The translations under genes and the position numbers were made by a program. A stretch of 44,035 nt of DNA from CAVVYA01 sp964577835 (GTDB lineage Bacteria; Pseudomonadota; Alphaproteobacteria; SMXQ01): NCBI GenBank assembly GCA_964577835.1, contig CAZOBN010000025.1, forward strand, positions 1 to 44,035. Direction: 5' to 3'. Of the stretch, positions 32,866 through 40,487 are shown piece by piece (the stretch's first letter is position 1; every line of letters starts with the position of its first letter). The notes beneath the pieces were generated by a model, which did not search any database, was not told the origin of the DNA, and was given only the letters and a program-made list of their open reading frames with translations.

Positions 32866-33417
32866 TTATGCCAACGCTCGACAAACTCGGCCCACACGCT
32901 CGACCAGCGAGAACACGGTTTCCTTGCCCCAATTACCACCGGCATGTTTCTTAAAACGCTTGCTGGCGTGTCTATTCTTTTCCTTGCCGCCGACAAACGT
33001 TTCGTCGGCTTCCACCGTTTTGTTCTCTCCGCCCATCGGGTCCAGATTGGTAGGACGCAGCGACTCGCGAATACGATGGCAGAGGAACCAAGCCGTCTTT
33101 TTGCTCATCCCCAACATGCGCCCGACCTGCAACGCGCTAATGCCTTTCTTCGACGCCATCATGAGATGGGTCGCGGCAAGCCACTTGTTCAACGGCACCT
33201 TAGAGCGCTCGTAAAGCGTTCCCACCGTCACCGTGAACGGTTCACGGCAAGCGTTGCACTGGTAGAGCCCCGGACGGTGAGACTTGCCCTGCATCAGCGT
33301 AGCCTCTCCAATGACGCCACAGTGCGGGCACACAGGGCCATCCGGCCACAGGCGCGCCTCAAGCCATTCGCGGGCCTTCTCAGCGTCATGGAAGATGGGA
33401 TTGGAAAGGTCGCTCAT
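32866..33417 (-). pseudogene. IS1595-type (ISXO2-like) transposase, C-terminally truncated
   Basis: A 183-residue N-terminal part of an IS1595-family transposase. It has the zinc ribbon C30-x2-C33 and C54-x2-C57, then a helix-turn-helix region (GISALQVGRMLGMSKKTAWF). The beginning of the catalytic domain follows, VEADETFVGGKEKNRHASKR, with D138 the first acidic residue. It breaks off after VFSLVERVGRV, where the family continues for another 100 or more residues with the second acidic residue and the rest of the active site. The tail CRALA comes from a different sequence. In another frame the following bases read SVWAEFVERWHKALER and stop, which looks like the end of some other protein. A short direct repeat GTCGAGCGT flanks the switch, consistent with an internal deletion. 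Confidence 0.8.
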
Positions 33418-33487
33418 GGCATTCGCTCCGGTCTGAACAGACCCGATACTGCCAGCGGCGCTCTACTATGTCAAGGTGATAATTCCC

Positions 33488-33507
33488 GACCAAGTCGAGG
33501 GTGACGA
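33488..33507. repeat. Composite extragenic repeat, copy 2, right part
   Basis: GACCAAGTCGAGGGTGACGA begins with the nine-base duplication and continues with the same GAGGGTGACGA end as copy 1 at 30131-30141. It completes the repeat split by the transposon. Confidence 0.75.
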
Positions 33508-33520
33508 TTTCTTTCCGAGA

Positions 33521-33548
33521 GATGCCCCGGTCAAGCCGGGGCATGACG
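33521..33548. repeat. REP-like palindrome
   Basis: GATGCCCCGGTCAAGCCGGG followed by GCATGACG, in reverse orientation to the copy at 31333. It lies 25 bases beyond the right flank of the transposon. Confidence 0.85.
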
Positions 33549-33632
33549 AGACTCCAGATCATCTGCAACGTGCCCGAAAAAGATTGAGCCGGCACTCAGG
33601 CCGGCCCAATGCGAGTCGCTCGTTGCCGCGGC

Positions 33633-34358
33633 TCAGGCGTATTTCTCGACCAGGCTCGCCAGGTAGTTGCGGAAGGTGCGGTCGATGGCGAAGCTCTTCT
33701 GCGTGCCGTCGAGGATGAGCTGGCGCTGCGTGTCGGACTCGGCCTCGCGGGCCACCTTGAGCAGCAACAGGCCGTGCTCGACGTCGGCGACGACGTGCTC
33801 GGCGTTGGAATACTGCTTCTTCATCGGAATGCCGAGATCGTCGCGCAGCTTCTCGCCGGCGCGGCGCGATATGCAGCCGCCCTTGATCAGATCTTCGGAG
33901 TTGGCGACCTCGAGGCAGGCCGACGCCGCGAAGGCCTCGATCCAATGACTTTTCTGCGCCACGTTGAGCCAGGCCTGGCAGGCGGTGAAGGTGCCGTCCA
34001 ACTGCGGCGCGTTGTTGAAATCGTCCGGCGTCAGGTCGAGGTTGGAGCCCTGCTTGACGGCGAGCGAGTAGTGGTCGGCGACACCGCGCTGACGGCTGCC
34101 GGCGAGCTCCTCTTCCTCGTGCTCCCACACCAGCTTCTTGATGTGCATCGGCGAGGCGCCCTGCACATAGCCCCAGCAGTCGCGCCGGTTCAGGTTGAAA
34201 TGGGCGTGCTGCAGGAAATAGGCTTGGGCGCCCTTTTTGGTGAACTTGGTCTTGAACAGTCGTTTGTATTCGTCGGTCTCGTACTGGGCATTCGCCAGTT
34301 CGATGAGCTGCGCCTCGATATCCTTGGAGGCGCTTTTGAATGACGTCTGGGTAGCCAT
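33633..34358 (-). CDS. Haem-oxygenase-like (PqqC/CADD-type) iron-containing protein
   Basis: A 241-residue helical protein of the haem-oxygenase-like superfamily, resembling PqqC, CADD and other iron-containing redox enzymes. Likely ligand residues are in LQHAHFNLNRRDCWGYVQGA (H51, H53), LVWEHEEEEL (E79, H80 and following glutamates) and VADHYSLAVKQG (H96). A further EHVVADVEHGLLLL block lies near residue 190. Some members are diiron oxygenases that cleave carbon-carbon bonds or act in cofactor synthesis. It begins 38 bases after the gentisate-dioxygenase-like gene on the same strand, so a joint role in aromatic breakdown is likely. A GAGGACCTC-type site precedes the ATG. Confidence 0.78.
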   Translation of the reverse strand: MATQTSFKSASKDIEAQLIELANAQYETDEYKRLFKTKFTKKGAQAYFLQHAHFNLNRRDCWGYVQGASPMHIKKLVWEHEEEELAGSRQRGVADHYSLAVKQGSNLDLTPDDFNNAPQLDGTFTACQAWLNVAQKSHWIEAFAASACLEVANSEDLIKGGCISRRAGEKLRDDLGIPMKKQYSNAEHVVADVEHGLLLLKVAREAESDTQRQLILDGTQKSFAIDRTFRNYLASLVEKYA

Positions 34359-34396
34359 GAGGTCCTCTTGCTTTGACGGGTTGATCGGTTATCGGC

Positions 34397-35491
34397 TTAC
34401 CGCGCGGCGGCGGTATGTTTGTTGGACGCGCGCGTTTCCTCGCGATAGAGCCCGAAGGCCTGCAGGATCGGCACGTCGGTGATGGTGAACAGGATCGCCG
34501 GCTCGCTGGGCGATGCGTTGATATGCTGATGCCAGCCCCAATTGGGGGCGACCAGGCTGTCGTGTTTCGTCCAGGCCAGTTCCTTGTCGTCGAACACGGT
34601 GCGGCCTTCGCCCTGGACCACGAAATGGATGGCGCTCGAGGTGCGGCGCGTCTTCTCGCCGACGAAGCCCGGCGGCAGCCACTGCACCCGGCAGCTCAGC
34701 GTCGGCAACACGGAGCCGCCGGTCAACGGATTGAGATATTCCAGCATGATGCCGTCGACCGGCGAGACCGCCGGATCCTTGCGGCTCGCCGCCACCTTCA
34801 GGCTCCGCAGCGTGTCGGCCCAGGCATAGCGCATCGGGCGGGCGGTCTCGCGGGTGGCATTGCCGCTCATGCGCGCGATCGGCGCCGAGGGCGGCGTCTC
34901 GCCGGTCTGCTCCTGGGCGGACTCGCCGAGCTCCTCGTAGAAGTTCTGGTTGAGCGCGAGGGTGAAGGGCACATCGAGCGCGTCGAGCCAGATCGCCGGC
35001 TTGTCGCTCTGGTTGTGGTGGTCATGCCACGACCAGCCGGGCGTCAGCAGCAGATCGTAGGGCTCCATGACGAGCGGCTCGCCGTTGACCACGGTGGAAA
35101 CCTGCGGCCCGCCCTGGATGGCGAAGCGGATGGCATTGATGGTGTGGCGGTGCGCCCAGGCCAGCTCGCCCGGCCGGATGATCTGCATGCTCGCCACCAT
35201 GGTTTGGGTCGTGCCGCGCGGCAGGCTCGGGTTGCACAGCACCAGCGTGCGCCGCGCGGTATAGCTCTCGCTCAGCGCCTCGAGCGAGCCTTCGAGCAGC
35301 GGCTGCATCTTGTCCCACTGCCAGATGTGGGGCGTGCCAGCGGGCAGCGGCTCGATCGAAACCTGGCCGTCCGGCCCTTTGCCGACCTTCTGCGGCCGGT
35401 TGCCGTCGGCCTGCCACTGGCCGCGCAGATTGTAGCCCGCGAGGCGTTTCTCCAGTGTCGTAAGATCGTCGGATTTTTGAACGGTGGCCAT
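34397..35491 (-). CDS. Gentisate 1,2-dioxygenase-like bicupin
   Basis: A 364-residue bicupin of the gentisate 1,2-dioxygenase family, which opens the ring of gentisate or a related hydroxylated aromatic acid with Fe(II) and oxygen. Cupin 1 has the metal site AWAHRHTINAIRFAIQGGPQ and LLTPGWSWHDHHNQ, nearly identical in layout to known gentisate dioxygenases. Cupin 2 has AIHFVVQGEGRTVFDDKE and APNWGWHQHIN. The ATG at 35491 (MATVQKSDDL) is chosen because the upstream frame is repeat-like and has no conserved sequence. It is followed by the haem-oxygenase-like gene, and a TTTCGAA palindrome lies about 100 bases upstream. Confidence 0.88.
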   Translation of the reverse strand: MATVQKSDDLTTLEKRLAGYNLRGQWQADGNRPQKVGKGPDGQVSIEPLPAGTPHIWQWDKMQPLLEGSLEALSESYTARRTLVLCNPSLPRGTTQTMVASMQIIRPGELAWAHRHTINAIRFAIQGGPQVSTVVNGEPLVMEPYDLLLTPGWSWHDHHNQSDKPAIWLDALDVPFTLALNQNFYEELGESAQEQTGETPPSAPIARMSGNATRETARPMRYAWADTLRSLKVAASRKDPAVSPVDGIMLEYLNPLTGGSVLPTLSCRVQWLPPGFVGEKTRRTSSAIHFVVQGEGRTVFDDKELAWTKHDSLVAPNWGWHQHINASPSEPAILFTITDVPILQAFGLYREETRASNKHTAAAR

Positions 35492-35587
35492 GCGCGTCTT
35501 GCCTGGTGCGGTTCTGCGGAAAGGCCCCGGCGCGGTGCGCCACAAGGACCCGCTTATTATAACCGCCTGTCAAATTTATGAAAGCCA

Positions 35588-35602
35588 TTTCGAAATTCGA
35601 AA
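35588..35602. promoter_or_regulatory. TTTCGAA-A-TTCGAAA palindrome upstream of the gentisate-like gene
   Basis: A perfect seven-base inverted repeat around one base, in the space between the minus-strand dioxygenase gene (start 35491) and the plus-strand MFS gene (start 35741). The TTTCGA core recalls the operator candidate at 22781-22796, so one regulator might act at both. Confidence 0.4.
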
Positions 35603-35740
35603 ATAGTGGCATGCCGGGGCCGCGGCCGCGCATATTTGCCGGTCAGACGGGTTACGGCTATCCGCCGCGCGCATCCGGGGGATGTATTGCACCGGTTTTT
35701 CCGGTATGAGCGGTCCCTGTCGAAGAAGGGATCGAGATCA

Positions 35741-37261
35741 ATGGCTGTTCAACCGCGCCGTGGCCTAATTCTCGCCGCGGCCATGATGGGCGTGTTCACG
35801 GCGGCGGTCGAGGCGACGATCGTCGCCACGGCCCTGCCGACGATCGTCGCGGAGCTCGGCGGATTCGAATTCCTGAGCTGGGTGTTCGCTGCCTACTTCC
35901 TGGCGCAGACCGCGACCATTCCGCTGTTCGGCCGCTTGGCCGACGTCTATGGACGCAAACCGATCTTCTTCATCGGCATGGGAATCTTTCTGCTTGGTTC
36001 GGCCCTGTGCGGCTTCGCGCAGAGCATGGGAGCGCTGATCGTGTTCCGGCTCGTTCAGGGGCTCGGCGCAGGCGCGATCGGTCCGGTCACAAGCACCATC
36101 GTGGGCGACATCTACGGACCGATGGAACGCCCGCGCATGCAAGTCTATTTGTCCGGCGTGTGGGGCGTGTCGTCCGTAACCGGGCCGCTGATCGGCGCGT
36201 TCATCGTGCAACATGCCCAGTGGCCTTATGTCTTCTGGATCAACCTGCCTGTCGGCGTCATCGCCATGGGGCTGCTCGCGGTTTTCATGACGGAGCGTCC
36301 GGAACGCAAGGCGCACCATATCGACTATGCGGGCTCGGCCCTGCTGATGATCGGCATCAGCGCCGTCATGGTGGCGATCACCCAGGCGGCCACCCTGAGC
36401 GGCACGGCGACCGCGGCCCTCGCGGCGCTCGCCGTGGTGACGCTCGCCGTCTTCGCGTATCACGAGTCGAGGACGAAGGAACCCATTCTGCCGTTCGTGC
36501 TGTTCCGCAATTCGCTGATCCGCGTCGGCAATGGCGCGGCGCTCATGATGGGCGCCGTTCTGATGAGCGTCAGCGTCTTCATGCCGCTCTATGTACAAGG
36601 CATCATGGGGCACTCGTCGAGCATCGCCGGCGTCGTTCTCGGCGCGATGTCTCTCGGCTGGACGATCGCGAGCTTTGCCGCGGGCCGTATCATGGTGCGG
36701 ACGTCCTATCGCACCACCGCGGTGGCCGCGGGGGTCTGTCTCGTCGCCGGCACTCTCCTGCTCATTCTTCTGACACCGGAGAAGGGCGCGCTGTGGGCGG
36801 GTTGCGGCAGCGCGCTGATCGGCTTCGGCCTCGGGTCCGGCAACACGACGTTCCTGGTCGCGCTGCAGTCGAGCGTGGGCTGGGGACAGCGCGGTGTCGT
36901 GACCTCGTCGAATCTGTTCGGGCGCCTGATGGGACAGTCGCTCGGCTCAGCGCTGTTCGGCGCCATCGTCAATGTCGGAGTCTATCGGCATTTGCCGGGC
37001 GGCGGCGCCGCCGTCGAACGGCTGATGGATCCGGCGCTGCGGTCCACCCTGGACGGAGCCGAGGCGGACCCGGTGATCGCGGCGCTCGCCCATTCGCTGC
37101 ACAATGTCTATCTGCTCGCGGGCCTGTTCGCCGTCGTGCTCTTGGTGCTGGCCTTTCGCGTGCCGGCGGACCTGAGCCCGCGCAGCCATCGTGACGCCGC
37201 TCACGAGGGAAAGCCCGACGGCGAGCAAGCCCGAAGTACGGACGCCGCGTCGGAGCGGTAG
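35741..37261 (+). CDS. MFS transporter, DHA2-type (14-helix) drug exporter
   Basis: A 506-residue inner-membrane protein of the major facilitator superfamily. The first helix holds the DHA2-type motif AVEATIVATALPTIVAEL. The loop GRLADVYGRKP is motif A, and RLVQGLGAGAIGPVTSTIVG is motif B/C-like. Fourteen hydrophobic segments can be counted, as expected for this group, which exports drugs and other toxic compounds with proton exchange. The ATG at 35741 (MAVQPRRG) follows AAGGGATCGAGA; the longer frame from 35606 adds a charged leader with no support. The context beside an aromatic-degradation unit could mean export of a toxic intermediate, but this is inference. Confidence 0.92.
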   Translation: MAVQPRRGLILAAAMMGVFTAAVEATIVATALPTIVAELGGFEFLSWVFAAYFLAQTATIPLFGRLADVYGRKPIFFIGMGIFLLGSALCGFAQSMGALIVFRLVQGLGAGAIGPVTSTIVGDIYGPMERPRMQVYLSGVWGVSSVTGPLIGAFIVQHAQWPYVFWINLPVGVIAMGLLAVFMTERPERKAHHIDYAGSALLMIGISAVMVAITQAATLSGTATAALAALAVVTLAVFAYHESRTKEPILPFVLFRNSLIRVGNGAALMMGAVLMSVSVFMPLYVQGIMGHSSSIAGVVLGAMSLGWTIASFAAGRIMVRTSYRTTAVAAGVCLVAGTLLLILLTPEKGALWAGCGSALIGFGLGSGNTTFLVALQSSVGWGQRGVVTSSNLFGRLMGQSLGSALFGAIVNVGVYRHLPGGGAAVERLMDPALRSTLDGAEADPVIAALAHSLHNVYLLAGLFAVVLLVLAFRVPADLSPRSHRDAAHEGKPDGEQARSTDAASER

Positions 37262-37382
37262 TTGATCGAAGCCGACGAGCGGCGCTAGGTAACAGATCGA
37301 AATTATCGGATCTAGTATTGGCGGGCGTTGAATGTGCCAGAATCCTGCTACTGCCAGGCAGCTGTTAGAGGAGAAAGATCCA

Positions 37383-37811
37383 ATGGTCGCTACGGACAAC
37401 GAGTCTCAACACATGACGCGGCCATTGAGCCGCGAACAGTGCTACTTGTGCGTGATGAATCTGGTCGAGCATCCGCCGGCAAGTTCTCCATCCAAAGATA
37501 TACTTCGGGTCGAACACAAAAAATTTCTCGCTAGGCTGGAGAAGGAGGGCCGAATTTTTGGCGCGGGAAAATTGGAGAACGCCAGCGAAAGCGAACAGGC
37601 AGATCTCGGCTTCGGGATGTTCATCCTACGTGCGGGATCTCGCAAGGAGGCCGAGGGCATCGCCTTTCAGGAGCCTTATACCAAGGCTGGTCATCGCACC
37701 ATGAAGCTGATTCCATGGCAGCGCACGGAGGGCGATATCACCATCCGAATCAGTTTTACCAACGGGACAATGACGGTCGATCAGCGATCCTTCTCGCTCG
37801 GTGGCGCGTGA
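37383..37811 (+). CDS. YciI-like (dimeric alpha/beta barrel) protein
   Basis: A 142-residue protein of the YciI-like group. The N-terminal third is a polar leader. The core EHKKFLARLEKEGRIFGAGK, then GFGMFILRAGSRKEAEGIAF and EPYTKAGHRTMKLIPWQRTE, fits the ferredoxin-like fold with the usual small acidic and histidine active-site candidates. The function is not known; relatives act as dehydrochlorinases or in other small-molecule steps. ATG 37383 follows AGAGGAGA at good spacing, so the in-frame ATG at 37332 is not used. It is convergent with the next MFS gene. Confidence 0.8.
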   Translation: MVATDNESQHMTRPLSREQCYLCVMNLVEHPPASSPSKDILRVEHKKFLARLEKEGRIFGAGKLENASESEQADLGFGMFILRAGSRKEAEGIAFQEPYTKAGHRTMKLIPWQRTEGDITIRISFTNGTMTVDQRSFSLGGA

Positions 37812-37858
37812 GTTTTTTGTCGGCTCTGCCGCCGCGCTGGACCTTGGCGCCGTTGAGT

Positions 37859-39340
37859 TCAGTTCAAGCCCCGGGCCTGTGCCAGGGGTGCTGCCACCGA
37901 TTCCAGGGATTTGCGTTCGGCGGCCGTGCCCCAGATCGCGGCGATGACGGCGGCACCGATCATCAGGCCCGATCCGAGCAGATAACCCGCGAACACCGCC
38001 TCGCGCGAGCCGGTTTCCACCAGGGCGCCGAACAGCCAGGGCGCGAAGACGCCGCCGATGCCGGTGCCGAGCGCATAGAAGATGGCGATGGTGAGCGCGC
38101 GCAGTTCGAGCGGGAAGGTCTCGCTGACCGTCAGATAGGCGGAACTCGCCGCCGCCGAGGCGAAGAAGAACACCGCCATCCAGGCGATCGTCATGCTCTT
38201 GGCGTCGAGCAGGTCTTCGACGAACAGCCAGCCGCTGGCGGCCAGCAGGATGCCGGACATGCCATAGGTGAAAGCGATCATCGGCTTGCGGCCGACGGTG
38301 TCGAACAGCCGGCCGAGCAGCAGAGGGCCGAGAAAATTGGCGAGCGCGAAGGGCAGCAGGTAATAGCCGACATTCGATGACGGCACCGCGTAGAAATCCG
38401 TCAGCACCAGCGCATAGGTGAAGAAGATCGCGTTGTAGAAAAACGCCTGGGCCGCCATCAGCGCGAGCCCGACCATGGCGCGCCGCCGGTAGCGCCAGAA
38501 CAGGGTGTGGAAGATTTCATGAAACGTGGCGTGCCCGCGCGTGTGCAGATGGATATGGGGCAGTTCGTCATGATGGGTCAGGACGTGCCCCCGGATATGG
38601 AAGCGGTTCTCGATGCTCTCGAGGATGCCGTGGGCCTCGTCGGTCCGGCCACGGGTCATCAGCCAGCGCGGGCTTTCTGGAATCCAGAGCCGCATGAAGA
38701 AGATCACCAGGCCGAGCAGCGCGCCGATGAAGAAGCAGGCGCGCCAGCCGAGCTCGCTGCCGAAGATGTCGGGATCGAGCAGAACCACGGAGCCGCCGGC
38801 GCCCAACGCCGCGCCGATCCAGAAGCTGCCGTTGACCACCAGATCGGTCCAGCCGCGATAGCGCGCTGGGATCAATTCCTGGATCGCGGAATTGATCGCG
38901 GTGTATTCGCCGCCGATGCCGGCTCCGGTGAGGAAGCGGAAGAGGGCGAAGCTCCACAGGTTCCACGAGAAGGCGGTGGCCGCTGTGGCGGCGATATAGA
39001 GCGCGAGCGTGATGAAGAACAGCTTGCGCCGGCCGATGCGGTCGGTCAGCCAGCCGAAGAACAGCGCGCCGAGCACCGCGCCGGCGAGGTAGACGGTGCT
39101 GCCAAGCCCGACCTCCGCGGCCGACAGGTTCAGCACCGGGCTGTCGCGCAGGGCCCCGGCGACCGAACCGGCCAGGGTGACTTCAAGCCCGTCGAGGATC
39201 CATGTGATGCCGAGCGCCAGCACCACCAGGGTGTGGAAGCGGCCCCACGGCAGGCGATCGAGCCGCGCCGGAATCTTGGTGCGCAGCAACGCGGCTTCCG
39301 CCGGTGGCTCAATGGTCTGGGGCTGAATGGTCCGGTCCAT
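37859..39340 (-). CDS. MFS transporter, sugar/metabolite porter type
   Basis: A 493-residue, 12-helix major facilitator of the sugar-porter/aromatic-acid porter type. After a polar start come LVVLALGITWILDGLEVTLA with an intramembrane aspartate. The loop GWLTDRIGRRKLFF (motif A), the segment RFLTGAGIGGEYTAINSAIQ and the PESPRWLMTRGR motif after helix six follow. A histidine-rich loop (HHDELPHIHLHTRGHATFHE) lies between the two halves and is unusual. The ATG at 39340 (MDRTIQPQ) follows GACGGAGCG; the open frame continues to 39739 without support. It is divergent from the lipoprotein gene at 39390, leaving only 49 bases for both promoters. Confidence 0.92.
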   Translation of the reverse strand: MDRTIQPQTIEPPAEAALLRTKIPARLDRLPWGRFHTLVVLALGITWILDGLEVTLAGSVAGALRDSPVLNLSAAEVGLGSTVYLAGAVLGALFFGWLTDRIGRRKLFFITLALYIAATAATAFSWNLWSFALFRFLTGAGIGGEYTAINSAIQELIPARYRGWTDLVVNGSFWIGAALGAGGSVVLLDPDIFGSELGWRACFFIGALLGLVIFFMRLWIPESPRWLMTRGRTDEAHGILESIENRFHIRGHVLTHHDELPHIHLHTRGHATFHEIFHTLFWRYRRRAMVGLALMAAQAFFYNAIFFTYALVLTDFYAVPSSNVGYYLLPFALANFLGPLLLGRLFDTVGRKPMIAFTYGMSGILLAASGWLFVEDLLDAKSMTIAWMAVFFFASAAASSAYLTVSETFPLELRALTIAIFYALGTGIGGVFAPWLFGALVETGSREAVFAGYLLGSGLMIGAAVIAAIWGTAAERKSLESVAAPLAQARGLN

Positions 39341-39389
39341 GGACGCTCCGTCTATTCGCCTCCGGCTGGAATAACGTAGACTGCGAGGT

Positions 39390-40187
39390 ATGGGTTGCAT
39401 GGGGATCCGGAGATTGACACAGGCCGTCGCCGCCGCCGTCCTGCTGGCGGGCTGCGCGGCCAAGGATTCGCATATTCCGGATTTCGCGCGGGTGCCGTTC
39501 GAGCCGTTCTCGCGCCAGGCTGCGGTCGCCATTGCGGTGCGCGAATGGCGCGCCTTCGGCGAGGCCGTGGCCGACGAAACGCCGATCGACGTGGCCGAGG
39601 AGGTGTATTTTCCCGAGCAGGTCGCCGGTCTGTGGCAGCGCATCGGCGAATATTGGTGGCTCGGCCTCGATGCCGACCAGAGGGCACGGGCGCGCACCGG
39701 CAAGCACGACGAATACGGCAATCCGATCCAGCCGGCCAACGACGCGCCCTATGCCTGGTCGGCGGTGTTCGTTTCCTACGTCATGCGCATGGCGGGCGCG
39801 ACCCGCCGCTTTCCCTATTCGCCGGCGCACTTCACCTACATCAACGAGGCGCGCCGCGCGTCCCTCGGCCTCGCGCCGCCCCGCGGCGTGTGGGCCGAGC
39901 GCATCGCGGATTACGCGCCCGATCTCGGCGACCTGATCTGCTTCGGCCGTGGCGCCAACCGCGGCCTGGCCTTCGACGCGCTGCCGGCGCGCTCCTTCGC
40001 CAGCCATTGCGACATGGTGGTGGACAAGCAGCCGGGCCGCCTCGCGGTGATCGGCGGCAACGTGGAGGACGCGGTCGCGCTGAAATACGTGCCGGTGACG
40101 GCGGATGGCAAACTGGGCGACGTAAGCGGCCCGGTCGATCGGCGCTATCCGTGGTTCGTCGTCGTGCGCGTGCTCTACGAGCGCTAG
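39390..40187 (+). CDS. DUF2272 domain lipoprotein
   Basis: A 265-residue predicted lipoprotein with signal IRRLTQAVAAAVLLAGC and lipobox LLAGC, C22 being the lipid-modified residue. The mature part matches the DUF2272 family: DAPYAWSAVFVSYVMRMAGA, then DLICFGRGANRG and HCDMVVDKQPGRLAVIGGNV. The cysteine/histidine arrangement (C before FGRG, SHCD, later the GGN) recalls NlpC/P60-like amidase folds, though no enzyme activity is established. The ATG at 39390 or the fourth residue (39399) could be the start. It is followed by a repeat-rich spacer. Confidence 0.87.
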   Translation: MGCMGIRRLTQAVAAAVLLAGCAAKDSHIPDFARVPFEPFSRQAAVAIAVREWRAFGEAVADETPIDVAEEVYFPEQVAGLWQRIGEYWWLGLDADQRARARTGKHDEYGNPIQPANDAPYAWSAVFVSYVMRMAGATRRFPYSPAHFTYINEARRASLGLAPPRGVWAERIADYAPDLGDLICFGRGANRGLAFDALPARSFASHCDMVVDKQPGRLAVIGGNVEDAVALKYVPVTADGKLGDVSGPVDRRYPWFVVVRVLYER

Positions 40188-40211
40188 TACTCGGAATCAC
40201 CGATGTCTGCA

Positions 40212-40314
40212 TCACCCCCCACCCTAACCCTCCCCCACAAGGGTGGAGGGGATTCGCAATGTTGCTCGATAACGTCCCCTCCCCCTCGATGGGGGAGGGC
40301 CGGGGTGGGGGTGA
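40212..40314. repeat. Imperfect inverted repeat with an inner C-rich/G-rich hairpin
   Basis: The outer arms run from TCACCCCCCACCCTAACCCT (40212 on) and end at GGCCGGGGTGGGGGTGA (40314), pairing over about 25 bases with a few mismatches. Inside, CCCTCCCCC (40277-40285) and GGGGGAGGG (40291-40299) form a perfect nine-base stem. This is an extragenic repeat of a kind common in alphaproteobacteria and may end transcription of the lipoprotein gene. Confidence 0.7.
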
Positions 40315-40487
40315 CTCTTGCTTCAATGATAGCCAGTACTAGGTCCGGCTAGCGGCCAACGCTCGCGATGGCCCAAGCCCTGCTGGCAATGGGCTAACCG
40401 CGCGTTTTGGCGTTGCCGTTGCGCTGTTTCCTTTGCGCGGCCGCGCGATATTCGCTAGCGTCGCAGCGTGTGTTCGCGGGAATCGCC

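Larger units (their letters stand above)
31501..33487. mobile_element. 1,987-bp transposon with IS1595-type transposase remnant and cargo genes
   Basis: The left end GGGAATTATCACCTTGACAT plus AGTAG (31501-31525) is repeated exactly in reverse at 33463-33487, giving perfect 25-bp terminal inverted repeats. Both sides are flanked by GACCAAGTC (31492-31500 and 33488-33496), a nine-base duplication; IS1595 members usually make eight, and boundary ambiguity of one base is possible. It splits a composite repeat whose intact copy is at 30017. Contents are a small orphan gene, a HEPN-like gene, a 50-residue basic protein, a coiled-coil zinc-ribbon protein and a transposase lacking its C-terminal half. 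It is probably non-autonomous now. The interior is visibly less GC-rich than the neighbouring genes. Confidence 0.85.

Noticed and set aside
31501..33487. Integron, prophage or genomic island
   Set aside because: There is no integrase, no attC-like site and no phage structural gene. The exact inverted ends and short duplication fit a transposon.
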